The position numbers and the translations under genes are program-made. A stretch of DNA of 64,000 nucleotides from Pisaster brevispinus (Eukaryota; Echinodermata; Asteroidea; Forcipulatida; Asteriidae): assembly GCA_023634235.1 (NCBI GenBank), contig JAMKCF010000004.1:7357202-7421201 (forward strand). The letters run 5' to 3'. Of this stretch, positions 1-13,200 are shown in pieces. Below the pieces are notes generated by a model. It saw only the letters and a program-made list of their open reading frames with translations, did no database searches and was not told the DNA's origin. The first letter of the stretch is position 1, and each line of letters opens with the position of its first letter.

Positions 1-261
1 AGTGGGAGTGTTGTTTGAGCTTTTAGAATCATATGCAAGAGGCAACAACTAGAAGGGGACCACTCACAAGCAATGTTTACTACATGACACTTTGGCTGGT
101 AACTCGCTTGGCAAGAATTTTTTTTGTGTAAACTAAATGTTTGTGCTTCACAACAGTTATATAAAATTTTATTGTATCTTTCTTTGTTTTACCCGTCAAT
201 GGCCGTGCTACTTAACATGCTACCAATCAGGATCTTTGGGGAGAACTTAGGCCTCGTCTGA

Positions 262-931
262 ATCAGCCATTTGTGATTTAGATTTAAGTATGTCTGGTAC
301 AATGACTTGCTTGATCACAAATTACCGCATTACTTGATATTTGAAATGAAAAAGTCACATCCCCTTTAGACGATCCCTTGGCTGCGGCTTCCCAGGTCGT
401 ATCGGAAACATGGGTGTGATCCCTGGCTAGAGTTCAGTTAAAGGTTGAATGGCTTCTGACTGGCACCCCCGAACACAGATATTGACAAAATACGGAGACC
501 GCCAACATAGGGCTAGACAGCTCAGTTGGTAGAGTGCTGGCACGTTAATCCGGAGCTTGTTGGTTCAAATCCTGCTCTAGTCATTTGTTTTTTGCTTCAA
601 CAGCAAAGTATTTAAAATTTACCAGTTAGTTTTCCTTGTGGTTTTCTACGCTAAACTTGAATTCCTGAGACTTTGGAGACAGTTTGTGTCACATGATTAA
701 GGGGGAAGCTTTTTGCATAGTTACAATAACAGATGGCCATACACAATTCTGAATAAATGTGAATGGCACAATGACACCAAGGTTTGCTCTATCTGGAGGT
801 TGCTATAAAAGGAGGTTGCCATAACATGGCAACTGTCTCTATAGTCTGAGGAATTCATATTTAAGCAGTAGCTTGTGACTAAGCAAGTCATAGTACCGGA
901 CATTATTCAAATCTAATTCGCAAATGGCTTA
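262..931. mobile_element. Foldback/MITE family D, copy 1, interrupted by a SINE
   Basis: The ends are inverted copies of each other: a left arm with TGTCTGGTACAATGACTTGC and a right arm reading (reverse complement) TGTCCGGTACTATGACTTGC. A second, shorter copy lies at 51980-52350. Between about 345 and 640 the left arm is broken by a family B SINE. Non-autonomous; no transposase. Confidence 0.75.
361..605 (+). repeat. tRNA-derived SINE family B, copy 1
   Basis: The tRNA-like part at 511-583 (A-box-like TAGACAGCTCAGTTGG, B-box-like GGTTCAAATCC) follows a body segment also found at 27792-28022 and in the 41405 array. The cloverleaf resembles a tRNA, but position 33 of the anticodon loop is C rather than U, so this is a repeat and not a gene. 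Confidence 0.75.
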
Positions 932-1082
932 TTGGCGGCTACGGCTGTTGCTAGGGGTGTTGCTATGGGCCTCCTATACTTAAACAAGTTCACATGACAA
1001 ACAAAGCTGAAGCCACAGCTGCTGCTTCATACATGGCCAAACTTTCCCTAAGTGAGTTTTTGCGACTCCTGGCAGCCCTTAC

Positions 1083-1213
1083 CTGTGTCAGAAGCGGTTG
1101 AGGCAAAGTCAGAGCTCCCTTGAAAAGGGCATTGACCTCTTGCAATGCATCCTGGGAAACTGCTGCTAGAATGTAGAAGACTTTCTGCACGGGGTCGATT
1201 CCTCTGATTATGC
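1083..1213 (-). CDS. NOL9: NOL9 exon 10 (last visible)
   Basis: Residues 1014-1057: GIIRGIDPVQKVFYILAAVS, then ALQEVNALFKGALTLP, matching the vertebrate GICRGID...YHILTPV...VNCLLVGAIAIP block. Donor CAG|GTAAGG. The remaining C-terminus is not seen in this window. Confidence 0.9.
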
Positions 1214-4200
1214 CTAAGATAAGCATCGGGGAGGAAAAGCAATCATAAAATAAGTTTATTAAAGGAACGACACATCATTTGTTTTGGTAAGAGTACATTA
1301 GTGCCCCCTACTCGTAATAATTATAATAATAATTTATAATAATTATAATAATAATTTCTAGAGCGCCCTCTCCATCCAAGGATGTTAGAAGGTGCAAATT
1401 ACAATAAAATTTCACAAATTACAATTAAAAATTACATCATAATACAAACAAAAATGACATCAAATTTACATACAATACAGCCTAAAAATACAAAATGTAC
1501 AAACTACATAAAGAAGCAGCATACAATTACACAAAGAAATTTATAAAAAGCAGACACCCTCACCCCTAAATAAGGGGGGAACAAAACACTGTAATAAACA
1601 CAGTAAAGTAAAGAATGAAAAGAGAGAAAAAATCTGGCAATGCATACAACAAATAATGAACAAGAAATGTACAGAGTATGCCTCCATAAACAAGTGAGTC
1701 TTTAATTTAGCCTTGCAAGACCCCAGCGAATCAACTTGTGTGGTCACTCTTTTGAGCAAGCACTGAGAATTGGGGACAGTTGTGTTTCACATTGCAGTAT
1801 CTCAGATGGGAACATTTCTCTGGATAATTGATAGTTCATAAAAGTAAGCTTCCAATTTAAACCTCTTTGTGAAAATTTTACTATTTTCCTCGCCCCCCTT
1901 AAAAAGGACCAAACCAATACAAAACAAAAACAAAACCAAAAATTCAATTGGCCAACAACATGTACAAATGTACCGATTTACATTTACCCCTTTAAAATTT
2001 GAAGACTAACAGAACTAAATGATAGATTTGACAATTTTTCATATTTCCTCTCTTCCTGGAATTCAGTATGGGTTATTTGAAACGTCCTGATCTAAACTAG
2101 GATATAGTCACACAGATGGGAACAGTGTTAGGTGAACTCTTACCTAGGCCGTGACACTGGCACACTGGAGTGGACTTGAAAACTTTCGGGTGATCTTTCG
2201 ATACAACACGCATCTGCAAAAGATAATAGACAAAATAAAATTACCCCCAAAAATGTGACTTGATGTGTCAGGAGGGCGGGCACTGAGTAAACAGCGCTTA
2301 TCACACATCAGTCTAGGGTAAACAACAAAATAATATCCAAATAGATGTTAAATTTTGCATCGCGGATAAAGAATATAATTTGTTTTTTTACCCTTACACC
2401 AATGTTTGTTAAGCACTGCATACTCAGTACTTTCCTGAGTTCTGTGAACAAATCCACACTAAATCGCTCGGGCGGAATTCAAACCCACGACCTTTGCATT
2501 GCTAGAGCAGATGTCTTACCACTAAAGAAGATTTCTGTGACAATGATTTGTTTACCTCTGAGGGATCTGCCTGGCATAAGCCAACGACACTCCCGTTCAA
2601 CGCATACATGATCTGCTTCAGTGGAACGTGGCCATTAGTCACGTGAACAGCAACACATCTCCATGGCAACACCAACGGAATCAGGGAAGACAGCAGGACA
2701 GGGTCTTGTGGCAGCGGCGAGGGCTGCAGCTTGCTAAGACCAGCTAAGAGGGCCATGGTGCGGTGGTCAGAGGCCTTGTACCTGGCGCTGTTGTTGACAA
2801 CAAAAAAGCAAACAACATACATCTCAAGTGCAATCTTAAAAAGGAAAACAGCCAAACACACGGTTATAATAAGTTTACTTTATCGCTAAGTGAAAATAAA
2901 AAACAGCTCTTGCAAACCGCTTGTGACCAAAATGCAAAAATTTGTAGTGGAGTCGGGTTTTGCCTCTGGCAGAGTCTTATCCAAAGGCTGTAAGTGGGTT
3001 CTGGTTTCTTGCAATCATGCTGAAATAACATTACAGTCTGAAGGGCCACCACCTTCTGGAAAATGCTTCTGAATCTGATCTTATTTCTCGAGTGGAGACA
3101 TTTTTTGTTACAAAATCTTTTGCAGGTTGTTTTTATGATGTACTTTGAAACCTTCAAGCAAATGGTATTTAACTGAATTATTCTGAGAACTAAAAGTGCC
3201 ACATCCCTTAAAGATAGACCTTAAAAAATAAAAATAAAGTTTTGACTGCTTCGGGGTGAGGGTTCGAATCCCGGTCATGACACTTGGTGTCCTTGAGCAA
3301 GATGCTTTTCTCTTTACCCAGGGGTATACATGAGTACATGCGAGGGTAGAAGTTGATTTTTTGTTTGAAAAGCCTTCAGAGTGCTACAGCAACCCAAGGC
3401 TGTGTACTCCAAAGGGAGCTGAGAAAGATTACAGGAATAATGAAATAATAAGAATATAAATTTCTTATAGGGGGCCTTACATCCATGACTGGATCTCAGG
3501 GCGCTGTACAACAGCACCAAACAAAAACATGAAACAATCGTAAAAGCATTGAAAGATGAAATAAAATATTAAACCAAAAACAGGACCAGCCAATAATTGA
3601 ACCTACACACAACAAAAGTGTTATTGGCCCAATGACCAGGGCACTATTACATGTAAAGCACATTATTACATTACTGTAAAATGCGCTACATGAGAACTAG
3701 TTATAATTATCATTACTTTTATTCGTATCATTCTGATTTGCATAATTTTCCCAGCCGAAAAAATGTATGCTCCTTCCAAGTCGAGGCCCAATTCCACAAA
3801 TCCATCAAGCAGAAAATATTGCTTAACATTTCTGTTTGCTAAGCCAAAATTAGCAGGCTACCAGTCATGAGCAATGACCGTTACAGTGTTTTTGACTGGT
3901 AACTTTTTTTTCTGCCAAGCAAGACTTTTCTGTGCTCAGCATTTTTTTTTGTGATGAACAGCTTTGCAAGATTAGTTGCAGGATGTAAACCTACCAGCTT
4001 TTGTCAACAACGTTTGGAACGTCAATGACCAGTACTTCGGGAAACTGCGTCATCATCGTGTCATTCCCTTCTTCTGATTGGTGCAGCCAGCCTGGCGTCT
4101 GTTCAAGAAATTCCAGTGTAATACGTTGGACGACACGGGGTTGGACAGGAGACCACAGCTGGACTACGTGAGTAGGTCGAGTCATGTGTATAATATCTAC

Positions 4201-7200
4201 CAACAGCTGAAGCCCAAGTCCTGAACAAAAAAAAAGGAAAAAAGTTGTAATTGGTAAACACAAATGCCCCGTGAGCCAGTCCGTTCTTGACATTTGACCA
4301 AGGTGATCCAAAAATAAAAGGCTTTTGAGAGATCCCAAGACTAATCAACAAACCGAGTTTGGAGATAATATGCAAGCCCTTGAGTTTCTTTTGTTTTAGC
4401 CATAATGACCTTGACATCTGGCCATAGGGGGTCCAAAATTTAACAGGATTCTGGGGACATCCCAAGTCGAACCCACACACCAAGTTTTAAGTTGATATTC
4501 CAAGTCCTTCTTGAATTATGGTCAATGATCGCGGACGTATACATGCACACACCCACGAAAGGACATGTCGGAAACAGTATGCCTCTTTGGTGGTTTTGCC
4601 AACAGCGAGGCATAAAAATGTGAAGTTAAAGTTTGGTTGTCATTTACCCCAGCAAAGTTGCCTCTCAAACAGCAAATGATTTCCCTTATATAGTTCTCAC
4701 TGGATGTCACACAGCAGTATCGAATCTACCATTTTTACGGACAATCCTATCATTTTTAACACACACTACGCATTTTGCGTAAATACCGTGCGCAGCTTGC
4801 AAGAGTCTTATGCATGATTGGTCAATGAATCACTTGGCTACATAGACAAATTAGAAAGCTCGAATAGAACGCTTGATGCAGCTCAAAGCCTTACAACAAA
4901 CCTATGCAATTTTCAGTTTTAGTGAACACAAGCAAAACTGTTCCCTTTTGTCCAGAATTTTGTGCACATTCATATTTCATTCCATTTTTCATCGCTGCAA
5001 TCAGATTAAGCTATGATTTGGGGGTCTTCGAATGTTACATTCGTGACTTAATACTTCAGGCTCATTTTTTGGCAAAATTAATTTTTTTTAAATGCTTTCA
5101 GATTGAACTGATTATTTTATGTCAAAATTTTAACCATAAATTTTTTACACCTAGAGTTATTGCTTGGTGCACGACAAAGATTACTTTCTACAACCGGAAA
5201 ACCACATCATTTGTCAGACAAAGGTTCCACAAACGAGACACATAATTTACCCTTTTTGCACGTTTACATTTCCTGTTTCATTCCCTCAGTTTTTCGGGGG
5301 AAAAGGCTGACAAATAAAAAGAGATAAAATCTGGCGGTTCTTTTTATGACAGCTGCTTACATACATGTTTGGTGTTCAAGGACTTTTTGCACTGACAACC
5401 CTTTTTAATTATTTTATTCTAACCTTTTCTCAGGAAAGGGTTGAAAAAGAAATGCATAACCTGGGCTGTGTCATACTTGGGTGAACATATAGCAAATGCC
5501 CATACGAAGACTTGAGCGCAAAACTGACACAACTGATGTAAATATTGAGGTCAACAGTCATGCCATTCTGAAAAAATGGGTCTCTACATTTGTGTACAGG
5601 GATGTTTTAGTTCATTCCAGACTTTCGATCAAAACCACCTTGAATTTGACATGTTGACTGACACAAAATTCCTCATTTGGAATGTAAATATCCATTAGTT
5701 GTTGAAATCCAATGATTTAATGTTTCAAATTTCACTCTGAAAAAGTCACTTACAAACCAAAACATCTCCAGAATGATGTCATCAGATGTTTTGGATGTTG
5801 ACAAATTTTGCACTGGAAGGGTATTAAATACAATAGCAATTTACACCATTTTAACAAGAGGTTCGAGACTTGAGGACTCTATCTATTGAAAAATGAGTAC
5901 ACCACAAAAATGAATTGGTCATTTGCCTTCCTCTTAAAAATTGTCTTTTGTTAAACCCTGTTAGACAATGGTTTTGTACCTTGCATCCATCCCATCGTAT
6001 TAATGATGAGAGGCTGGTGTTTGTGATTAGTCTGGTACTCCTGGATGAGATACTTGACCATCTCGAGATATGAGTCCGGATCTGCATGTACATGAACATC
6101 GCCGAAGAAACACATCCTTCATACAGGAAAAAAAAAAAAAAAAGTTTTTGAGACTACAACAGAGTTTACACACAAAAATACTTTGTATGATCAAGTTGGG
6201 CTTGAGTTAACTCAGTGGTATCATTCCTTGCTATTTGTCTCTGAGGAAACTGATTAGAATTCTGCCTCTGACCTGGGTAGTGTCAACCTTGGGACGACAT
6301 AAAAACAGTCGCGGGCTGACTTTTCAGGATGATGCTGGGCCTGATCTAAGACCATCGGGAACATATCAGTCCCCAATTGTTTACGACATGAGTATATATT
6401 TGATAGATGTTAATATTTGCATCGAGGATAAATAATTAATTTCGGTTTTACCCTTACACCGCGATGTGTAATAAGCACTGTATACTCAGTGCTCTCCTGA
6501 GCTCTGTGAAAAAAATCCACAGGCAATCACTCGGGTGGGCCTCAAACCCACGACCTTTGCATTGCTAGAGCAGATGTCTTACCACTAGACCACCGAGCTA
6601 GCCCGATGGCTAAACAAATTAATGACATGAGTATAACTACAATGATGGTTAGACAACCGGCATCAGTCGCAAGAGTAGAAAAATTCCCACTTCTGTGATA
6701 TGTTCTCCACGGAGGGAATCAATCCATAGATTTAACATTGAGTACTGTATTTGTTGATTGCATTATGCGTTTTTAGCACCTGCGTAAGCTTGCGCGGCAA
6801 CACACCTAGGGCTATTAATACCGAACGCGCTTAAGCAACGGGTCTCTGATCCTAGGTGGCCTGAGCATGGTTTTGTCAAAGTGATGCTTGTTCCACCACA
6901 TTCATCGATTTCTCATTTATAGTGACCTGAGCGTTAATTTTCATCTTGATCCTGCAGTTCAATCGAAGCACAAGCAAAAGGCAGGTGGACTTCAGGTTGG
7001 CTTTAGAGTATGGGAACATTCGGGGGACACCCTCTGCCAAATATTAGGCATGGTATATCTAAGGGCCATGTCACACGGGGCAACTTCCAGGCAACCAGTT
7101 CCAGGCAATCTCCAAGAAGAAAAGGCATTCACATTAGGGATTGTAAGACATTGTTTGAAAAATTACTCCTGCGCTACTAAAGTGGTCCTGTAGCGTACAC

Positions 7201-10200
7201 TGTGGTTGGTTGCCTCCAAGTTGCCTGGAAAAGTTGCCTCGTGTGACAAGGCCCTAACACTACCAGATAAACCTTTTCAATTAGAGAAAAAGTGTTAGAC
7301 TTTAACTCGATTCAGAGTTTACATAGCAGTTGTTACGGTCAGAAGCAACGCTGGGCCAGAAAGGGGCTGAAAACTGGGTCAAGTTTGAATGAAAGTGAAG
7401 ATGGAGGACAGAGCCCACAATATCTGCATCCTTCCCTGAAATCATTTGAAACTTTAAAGCTATCAATGGTGTACATTGTAAAGAGCATGCAACCAGTTCC
7501 AGACAATTTCCAAGACGAAAAAACATTCACATGTTACTATCTATATGATTTTCCAGGAGACAGCCAGATACTGTCAGTAAAAAAAGTATGTTGTATTGCC
7601 AAAGTGTTCCATTTGCATGAAGTGCAGTTGGTTGCCTCCAAGTTGCCTCTAAAAATTGCCGTGTGTGACATGGCCTTTAAAGAGTGAGAGTGAAACGAAA
7701 GGACTTTCAGTGACGTCTTTTCTTCACATCCAGGATTGACCAGTCTGGCAGAGTTCAACATCACATCCAAAGATGAGACACCGATCATGCAGCGTCCACA
7801 CTCCATACCGCACACCCAACGACAAGCATTGGCGTGTCGTGGCTGAGCATTTTACTTCATCGGACCCAAGTTCTGGTGTTGTCAGCAGCAGATTGTGGGT
7901 TCGAATCCTGGTAACGACACTTGTGTCCTTGAGCAAGGCACTTAACCATAATTGCTTCATAAAAAGTTGGGAAGGTGGTGCACTCTGCTCTACCAACAAG
8001 GCTCCTAGTGGATGATACCCTTGCCTACATTCTTAAGAACTGTGAAGGGGGTAACCCTGTTTCAGCCCCAGGAGTAGGTGGCAACAAGCCCCTGGTGACA
8101 GTTGATCTGGGTCGACAGCCCAGTTAAGTGTAGCCCTCACCTTGTGAGTTGGGCGATATCTCATTGAAAAAAATTGAAAACTGAAAGAACTTGATTCACT
8201 GCTAAAACTTGGTGTTACAGAATGAACCAATAGTCCATGGGCCAGCCCAACCATGTTTGTTCCTAAGAAGGGAGGACAGTTGCTTCTAGTTCGAGACTTT
8301 CAGAAGTCAAACAGAATAACCAAATTGGATGCTATCCTAAGCCACATGTGACATTGGTGCAAGGGGTCAATATAAGAACCCATTAGTATTTTTATCATAA
8401 CTTTCTCACCAAACGGGTTATTAAGTTGTCATTTCATGAACTTTTTGTGCACAATGTCTGATTTAGCAACTGTCATTGTTGTACCCAAAATATTAAAAAA
8501 CTGGGGTGGACACACCACCATCCACTGCTACACATCCTGACCTTGATGAGATTGTCACCAATACCCATATCTTTACAATGGGAGACTTCTGAATGCTAGG
8601 TGGCAGCAGACTCACCAGGTAAATTTCCATTGTTTACGTCGCTCTGAGCATGCTCACATTCCCGAGAACAATGGAGTTACCCGGTAAGTCTGCTGCCACC
8701 TAGAGTCCCCCAAAATCTTCCATTAGTGTTAAATATTACTTAATGCAAAGTCAACTCACTTCTCAGCTTTCCTCGAGTGTGTGAAAGGTGGCCCTGTTTG
8801 GGTAAAAACAAAACCACCAACAAAATATTTTAGAGCCATGATGGTATTTTCTCAAACTTCTTTCTGAAACATCAGCCTCTCCTGTCACCACATACACTTT
8901 GAAAATCTGTGATCTGTAGCTCTTGGAAATTAAAGAGGGGCTCTAAGTTCAAATACAGTTTTGTGAGGCACTCGTATTAAAATAGATAGAGTTCTTATGA
9001 ATTTTTTGGGGGGGAATGCAAGCCTCTAACCTCAAGCCAAGATGGTGTAAAATGCCGTTTATTTTATACCCTTCCTGTGCAAAAATTGTTAACATCCAAT
9101 GCAGAGTTGCCCACATTTGCATCTTGCAATCGGGGAGAATTTGTACAACAATCAGGGAGATATTTAGAATGATGGAGCCATCTGTTCTTTGTAGCAGGCT
9201 TCCAGATGTCTTACTACGTTCTGAGGTTTCTTACACCCCCCCCCCCTGCCAATCAAACTTTTTGGTTTACTGGGGAGCTAGTAGCAAGTGGAACCATCCT
9301 GCATTTGTGGCATTCCTGGGGTACTTCTACACTAAAGTCCAGCACATATTTAAGAAAGGAAATTATTTTACTTTTTTGGTAACAATTATTTCTGGTTCCG
9401 ATCTACAAATCTGTGGTCTAGTAGAGATTTTGTTTAAATTCTAGTCCCATCAATTGTCCAATGTTGACAAGACAAAAAAATGGTGCCCCCCCCCCCGACC
9501 TCCAAGTCACCCCTTAACCCTGTATCCAAGCCTACCTAAGACAGGTTCAGTAATATGCTGCAAAGACAACATCCCTGGAGGTGTAAATTCTGTCTGGCCC
9601 ACGTCACATTCCAGGTAACAAACACTGTCCAACCTGCGATGAAAAATAAAAAATTAAAATACAATTTATTTATTTATTTATTTTTTAACAAGATGTTCAC
9701 ATTGATTTTAAATTTAAAAAGGGTCAAATTTCCACTTTAACTACATAGGTATCAATTTCACAGGTTAAATCAAAATAACCCCATGTCAACCATTTCCCAT
9801 GATATATTGCAAAAATTGCCTCTCCTGGGAAATCTGTAGAGGGCGCTATGCAAACAAATTGCCTGTACTGAAATAAGATTCACCAGGTAGGGGAAAAAAA
9901 GGCTTGTTTGCTATCTGTTGGAGTCATCAAGATCCAATGACTTCAGTTAGAGTACCTGGCTATGAGAGAGTTGGTGAGATAACGACAGAGAGTCGACTTC
10001 CCCGAGTTCTTCCAGCCGCAGATTAAAACGACTGGTGGAACACCAGCTGCATGTCCCAGCCGTTGTTGGATTGCCTGGATGACGGATTGGTACCCAGGAA
10101 GGAGGCTGAATGCAGTGTAAGGAGTCCCTGGGGTTAGAGGCTGAAAGCCAACAGCTCTAGCCGCTTCACAGCTTGACACTTGGTCTTCATCTTGTTGAAA

Positions 10201-13200
10201 ACCCTGTGGAGAATCAGGACAGGAAGCAAAAAAAAGAGACTGTTTAACCCTCCTACTTTCAATAACATTTATTCAGTTAGATGACCAACTCCTCAACAGC
10301 ACGGATTGTATATGGTGAAACAACTGTGCACAGAGCTTATTGTAACACCACATTATTATATTTTCCTTGTGAAGTCACTATGCCAGTAGCAACTAATGTC
10401 CTATCCCCCTAGCAAGCAATGTACTACATCCGTAGCAACGGCAGCTTCTTGGTGCCCAGACATCCAGGTGATCCCCGGACATTCTGTTTTTCCTGGGCCT
10501 TCGCCTCAGGAAAATAGAAGCTCCACGGATTACCTTGGAAGTCTGTGGACTTGGTAAAATTGCATTTATCCCACGATATCATATTGCAGGCTATATGTAC
10601 AGTACTACATACTGCATCTAATATTCAAACTATGTCGATCATATTACATTACCGGTCCACGAGTTCACAGACCCCTTGCATAACTCGCAACGCTGTTGGT
10701 ATGCTGAAGTCACGCACACGCTTTTACACGCTTTTTCTGTCGACCAATGATCTGCCTCCTTTTGCCTCAGTGAGGGCGCTGTGTAAGAGTGTGAAGTCAT
10801 ATGCAAGGGGTCTACAGTCATATGGATCTGGTGGTTCAAAAACGTTTTGCAACACAAAGGACAGAAAGTTTCTATGGAATTCAGAAGAAAATGGATCTTT
10901 AGAAAAAAAGGAGACAATAACTGTAGCAAGACTGAAGTACTGAAATTCTCCCATCTGAGATGACCTTTTCTATTGGACTTTACAACAACTTGTGTCTACA
11001 CAGGAATTTTAGACCAAGTGCACAATAAATACTGTCTTCAGCAATGGCCATGGTCAGAGCAAAGAAATCTCCTATTCTTCAAAATTGTTGTCGAAGCCCA
11101 CGGCCGTAGCCATGGCCGAAACTGCTTGATTCGGACAAGGGTTTGACTATCAAAGAAAAACACACCTCTCTATTTTCAGGTGAATTGAAAATATTGCTGA
11201 AACCTGGAAAGCGCTCGACGTAATCGACAGCAGTGTCCTCTGGCATCTTCTTGATAATCAGAGCAACAACAAAACCTTCCCCTCCCTGGAACGCCTCGTC
11301 TACAGCTGGCTCACCCTCTTCCCTCAGAAATGCTTCCACGTCCTGCAGTAGCGTAGTGGGGTCACCGAGCTCATGCGTCCTGCCTCCTGATGTTGTCTCC
11401 AGGCACAGCGCACAGGAGCTGTTTGGTGAGTAAAGAGGGTGGTACTGTCGACTGGCCATTATGGGAAATCCCGACACTGTGACTGAACCGTGAACGGCAC
11501 GGACGAGCACCTTGCCATGAAAGGCCAGCCGACTTGGATGGGACAGCAGGGCGAGGCACTGGTCGCTGTTTCTGAGCTTTACGATTCTGAAAATAAGGTC
11601 ATCCAAGAGTTATTCAAAACTTGACACACATAAAAGCTACTTTGTTCTTCATTGTCTTTTTCCAATAACTCCCGAGTATCAAAATTAATCAATATCTCCC
11701 ATGCACCAGAGAGCTTTAAAATCAGAATCTGCCATTGCAAAAACCAACTGAAAAAAAAACCCCACAAATTTTGAGTGCAAACTTTGACAGACCTTCAGTG
11801 ATGTATTATGACTTGAGAGGAAATTTGGCATCTAGAGGGGTTCCAAACGAGTGTTGGGACACTTAACCGGTTAACCATAAACAAACGTTGAAATCCATTT
11901 CAAAATTTCCTTAACAGTTAAACAAGGATGGCAGTAAAAAATTTTTTAAAAAGACTTTCCTTTTCTTTAAAATGCTAGCTTTAGAAGACACTAACCAGGG
12001 AGAATGATTGACATCCCTTTTGTTGGTTTGAATGTTTCTTTATCTTAATCCCCTACAAATGTAGTACATTATTTTCATTCCCCTACAATGTGTATATCTT
12101 TTGCTTTGTATGTGCCACCAGACTGTGGTTTGTGGTTTTGTGACTGTAAGGACTGGGTTATGCTTTGCAGTCCTATCTTTAATCCTTAAAAGTGTGTTAA
12201 CATCTGCTGCTTTTACTGATGGGCTTATAAATACAAATTTCTGACTGGAATCGGTGGAAATGGTTAAAAAACAGTTTAATGCAAGTCACAAGTTCCGTTT
12301 AACCGTTTCAGGAAAATAAACGTAAATGCACAACTCTATTCCAAACATGTTATCATACAAATTCATAAGAATGATGGTTTTAGAGCTGACAGTCTCCTAT
12401 GTAATAATCACCTATAGGAACATTTGTCTCTTTGGTTACTTGGATTGACATCCTGGAGTTCCTGATTCTGAACATTGTTAGTCAACTTTCCCTCTGCCCA
12501 GTCAGCCGCTCCATCCTCTTCTCCATCAAATGGGGTCTCAGAGGAGATAGCATTGTCAAAAGATGTTCCGTTATCTTCCACAGTCAAATCTAAATCCGGT
12601 TCAGATGGCGTCTCATCATCATCGTCTTGCAAAGTTCCGACTGCTTCTTTAGAACATCCTTCATCGACCTGAATGTTTACCCTCTCGAGTACCTTTTCCT
12701 CCAGACTGAATCCGAGGTTACCTTCTTTAGTAGTTTCCTCCCGAGGTGTGTTGGTCTTTCTCTTCCGTGCTTCATCTCTTGGGGTTAAAGACTCAAGGTC
12801 TTCAATGTTGATCTCATCTTTATTTCTCTGAAGGCTAGAGCCTTCAGGTTTGCTAGAGTCCTCATCTGGCAGTCCACGAGATGACTTTCGTGACTTTTTG
12901 GACTTTTGGTCACTCATCATTACTCCTGCAGTCGAATGATTAGCTTCCTCTTTGACGGCATCTTCAGTTCTTGGAGAGTCTATGCTACCACAATCGTCTC
13001 CCTTTACCCTTTTCACAGCGGACAATTTTCTTTTTTTACGTTTCCTGTTCTTCTCTGTCGAAATCACAACTTCTGACTCTCCTTCATCAGGAGTAGTTTT
13101 CTCTCTTTGGAATTCATTCTGAATCTGCTTCAAACCTGAAGCGCCCGCTTTGCTGAGACACAAATCTTCGGTTGATTTCATTCGCAAATTCTTTTCAACT

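Larger units (their letters stand above)
1..1082. other. NOL9 3' intron: repeats, no exon recognised
   Basis: No NOL9 terminal exon was found here on the minus strand. The stretch is mostly a foldback element (262-931) broken by a tRNA-derived SINE. Positions 1-260 show nothing recognisable. Confidence 0.6.

Noticed and set aside
511..583. Possible tRNA genes (also 27950, 41415, 41732, 42049, 33066)
   Set aside because: All have SINE bodies attached, recur as dispersed repeats, and have non-canonical anticodon loops or acceptor stems.
10545..10943. 132-residue plus-strand frame
   Set aside because: Lies in a NOL9 intron, no similarity to a known family, and antisense frames are equally open.
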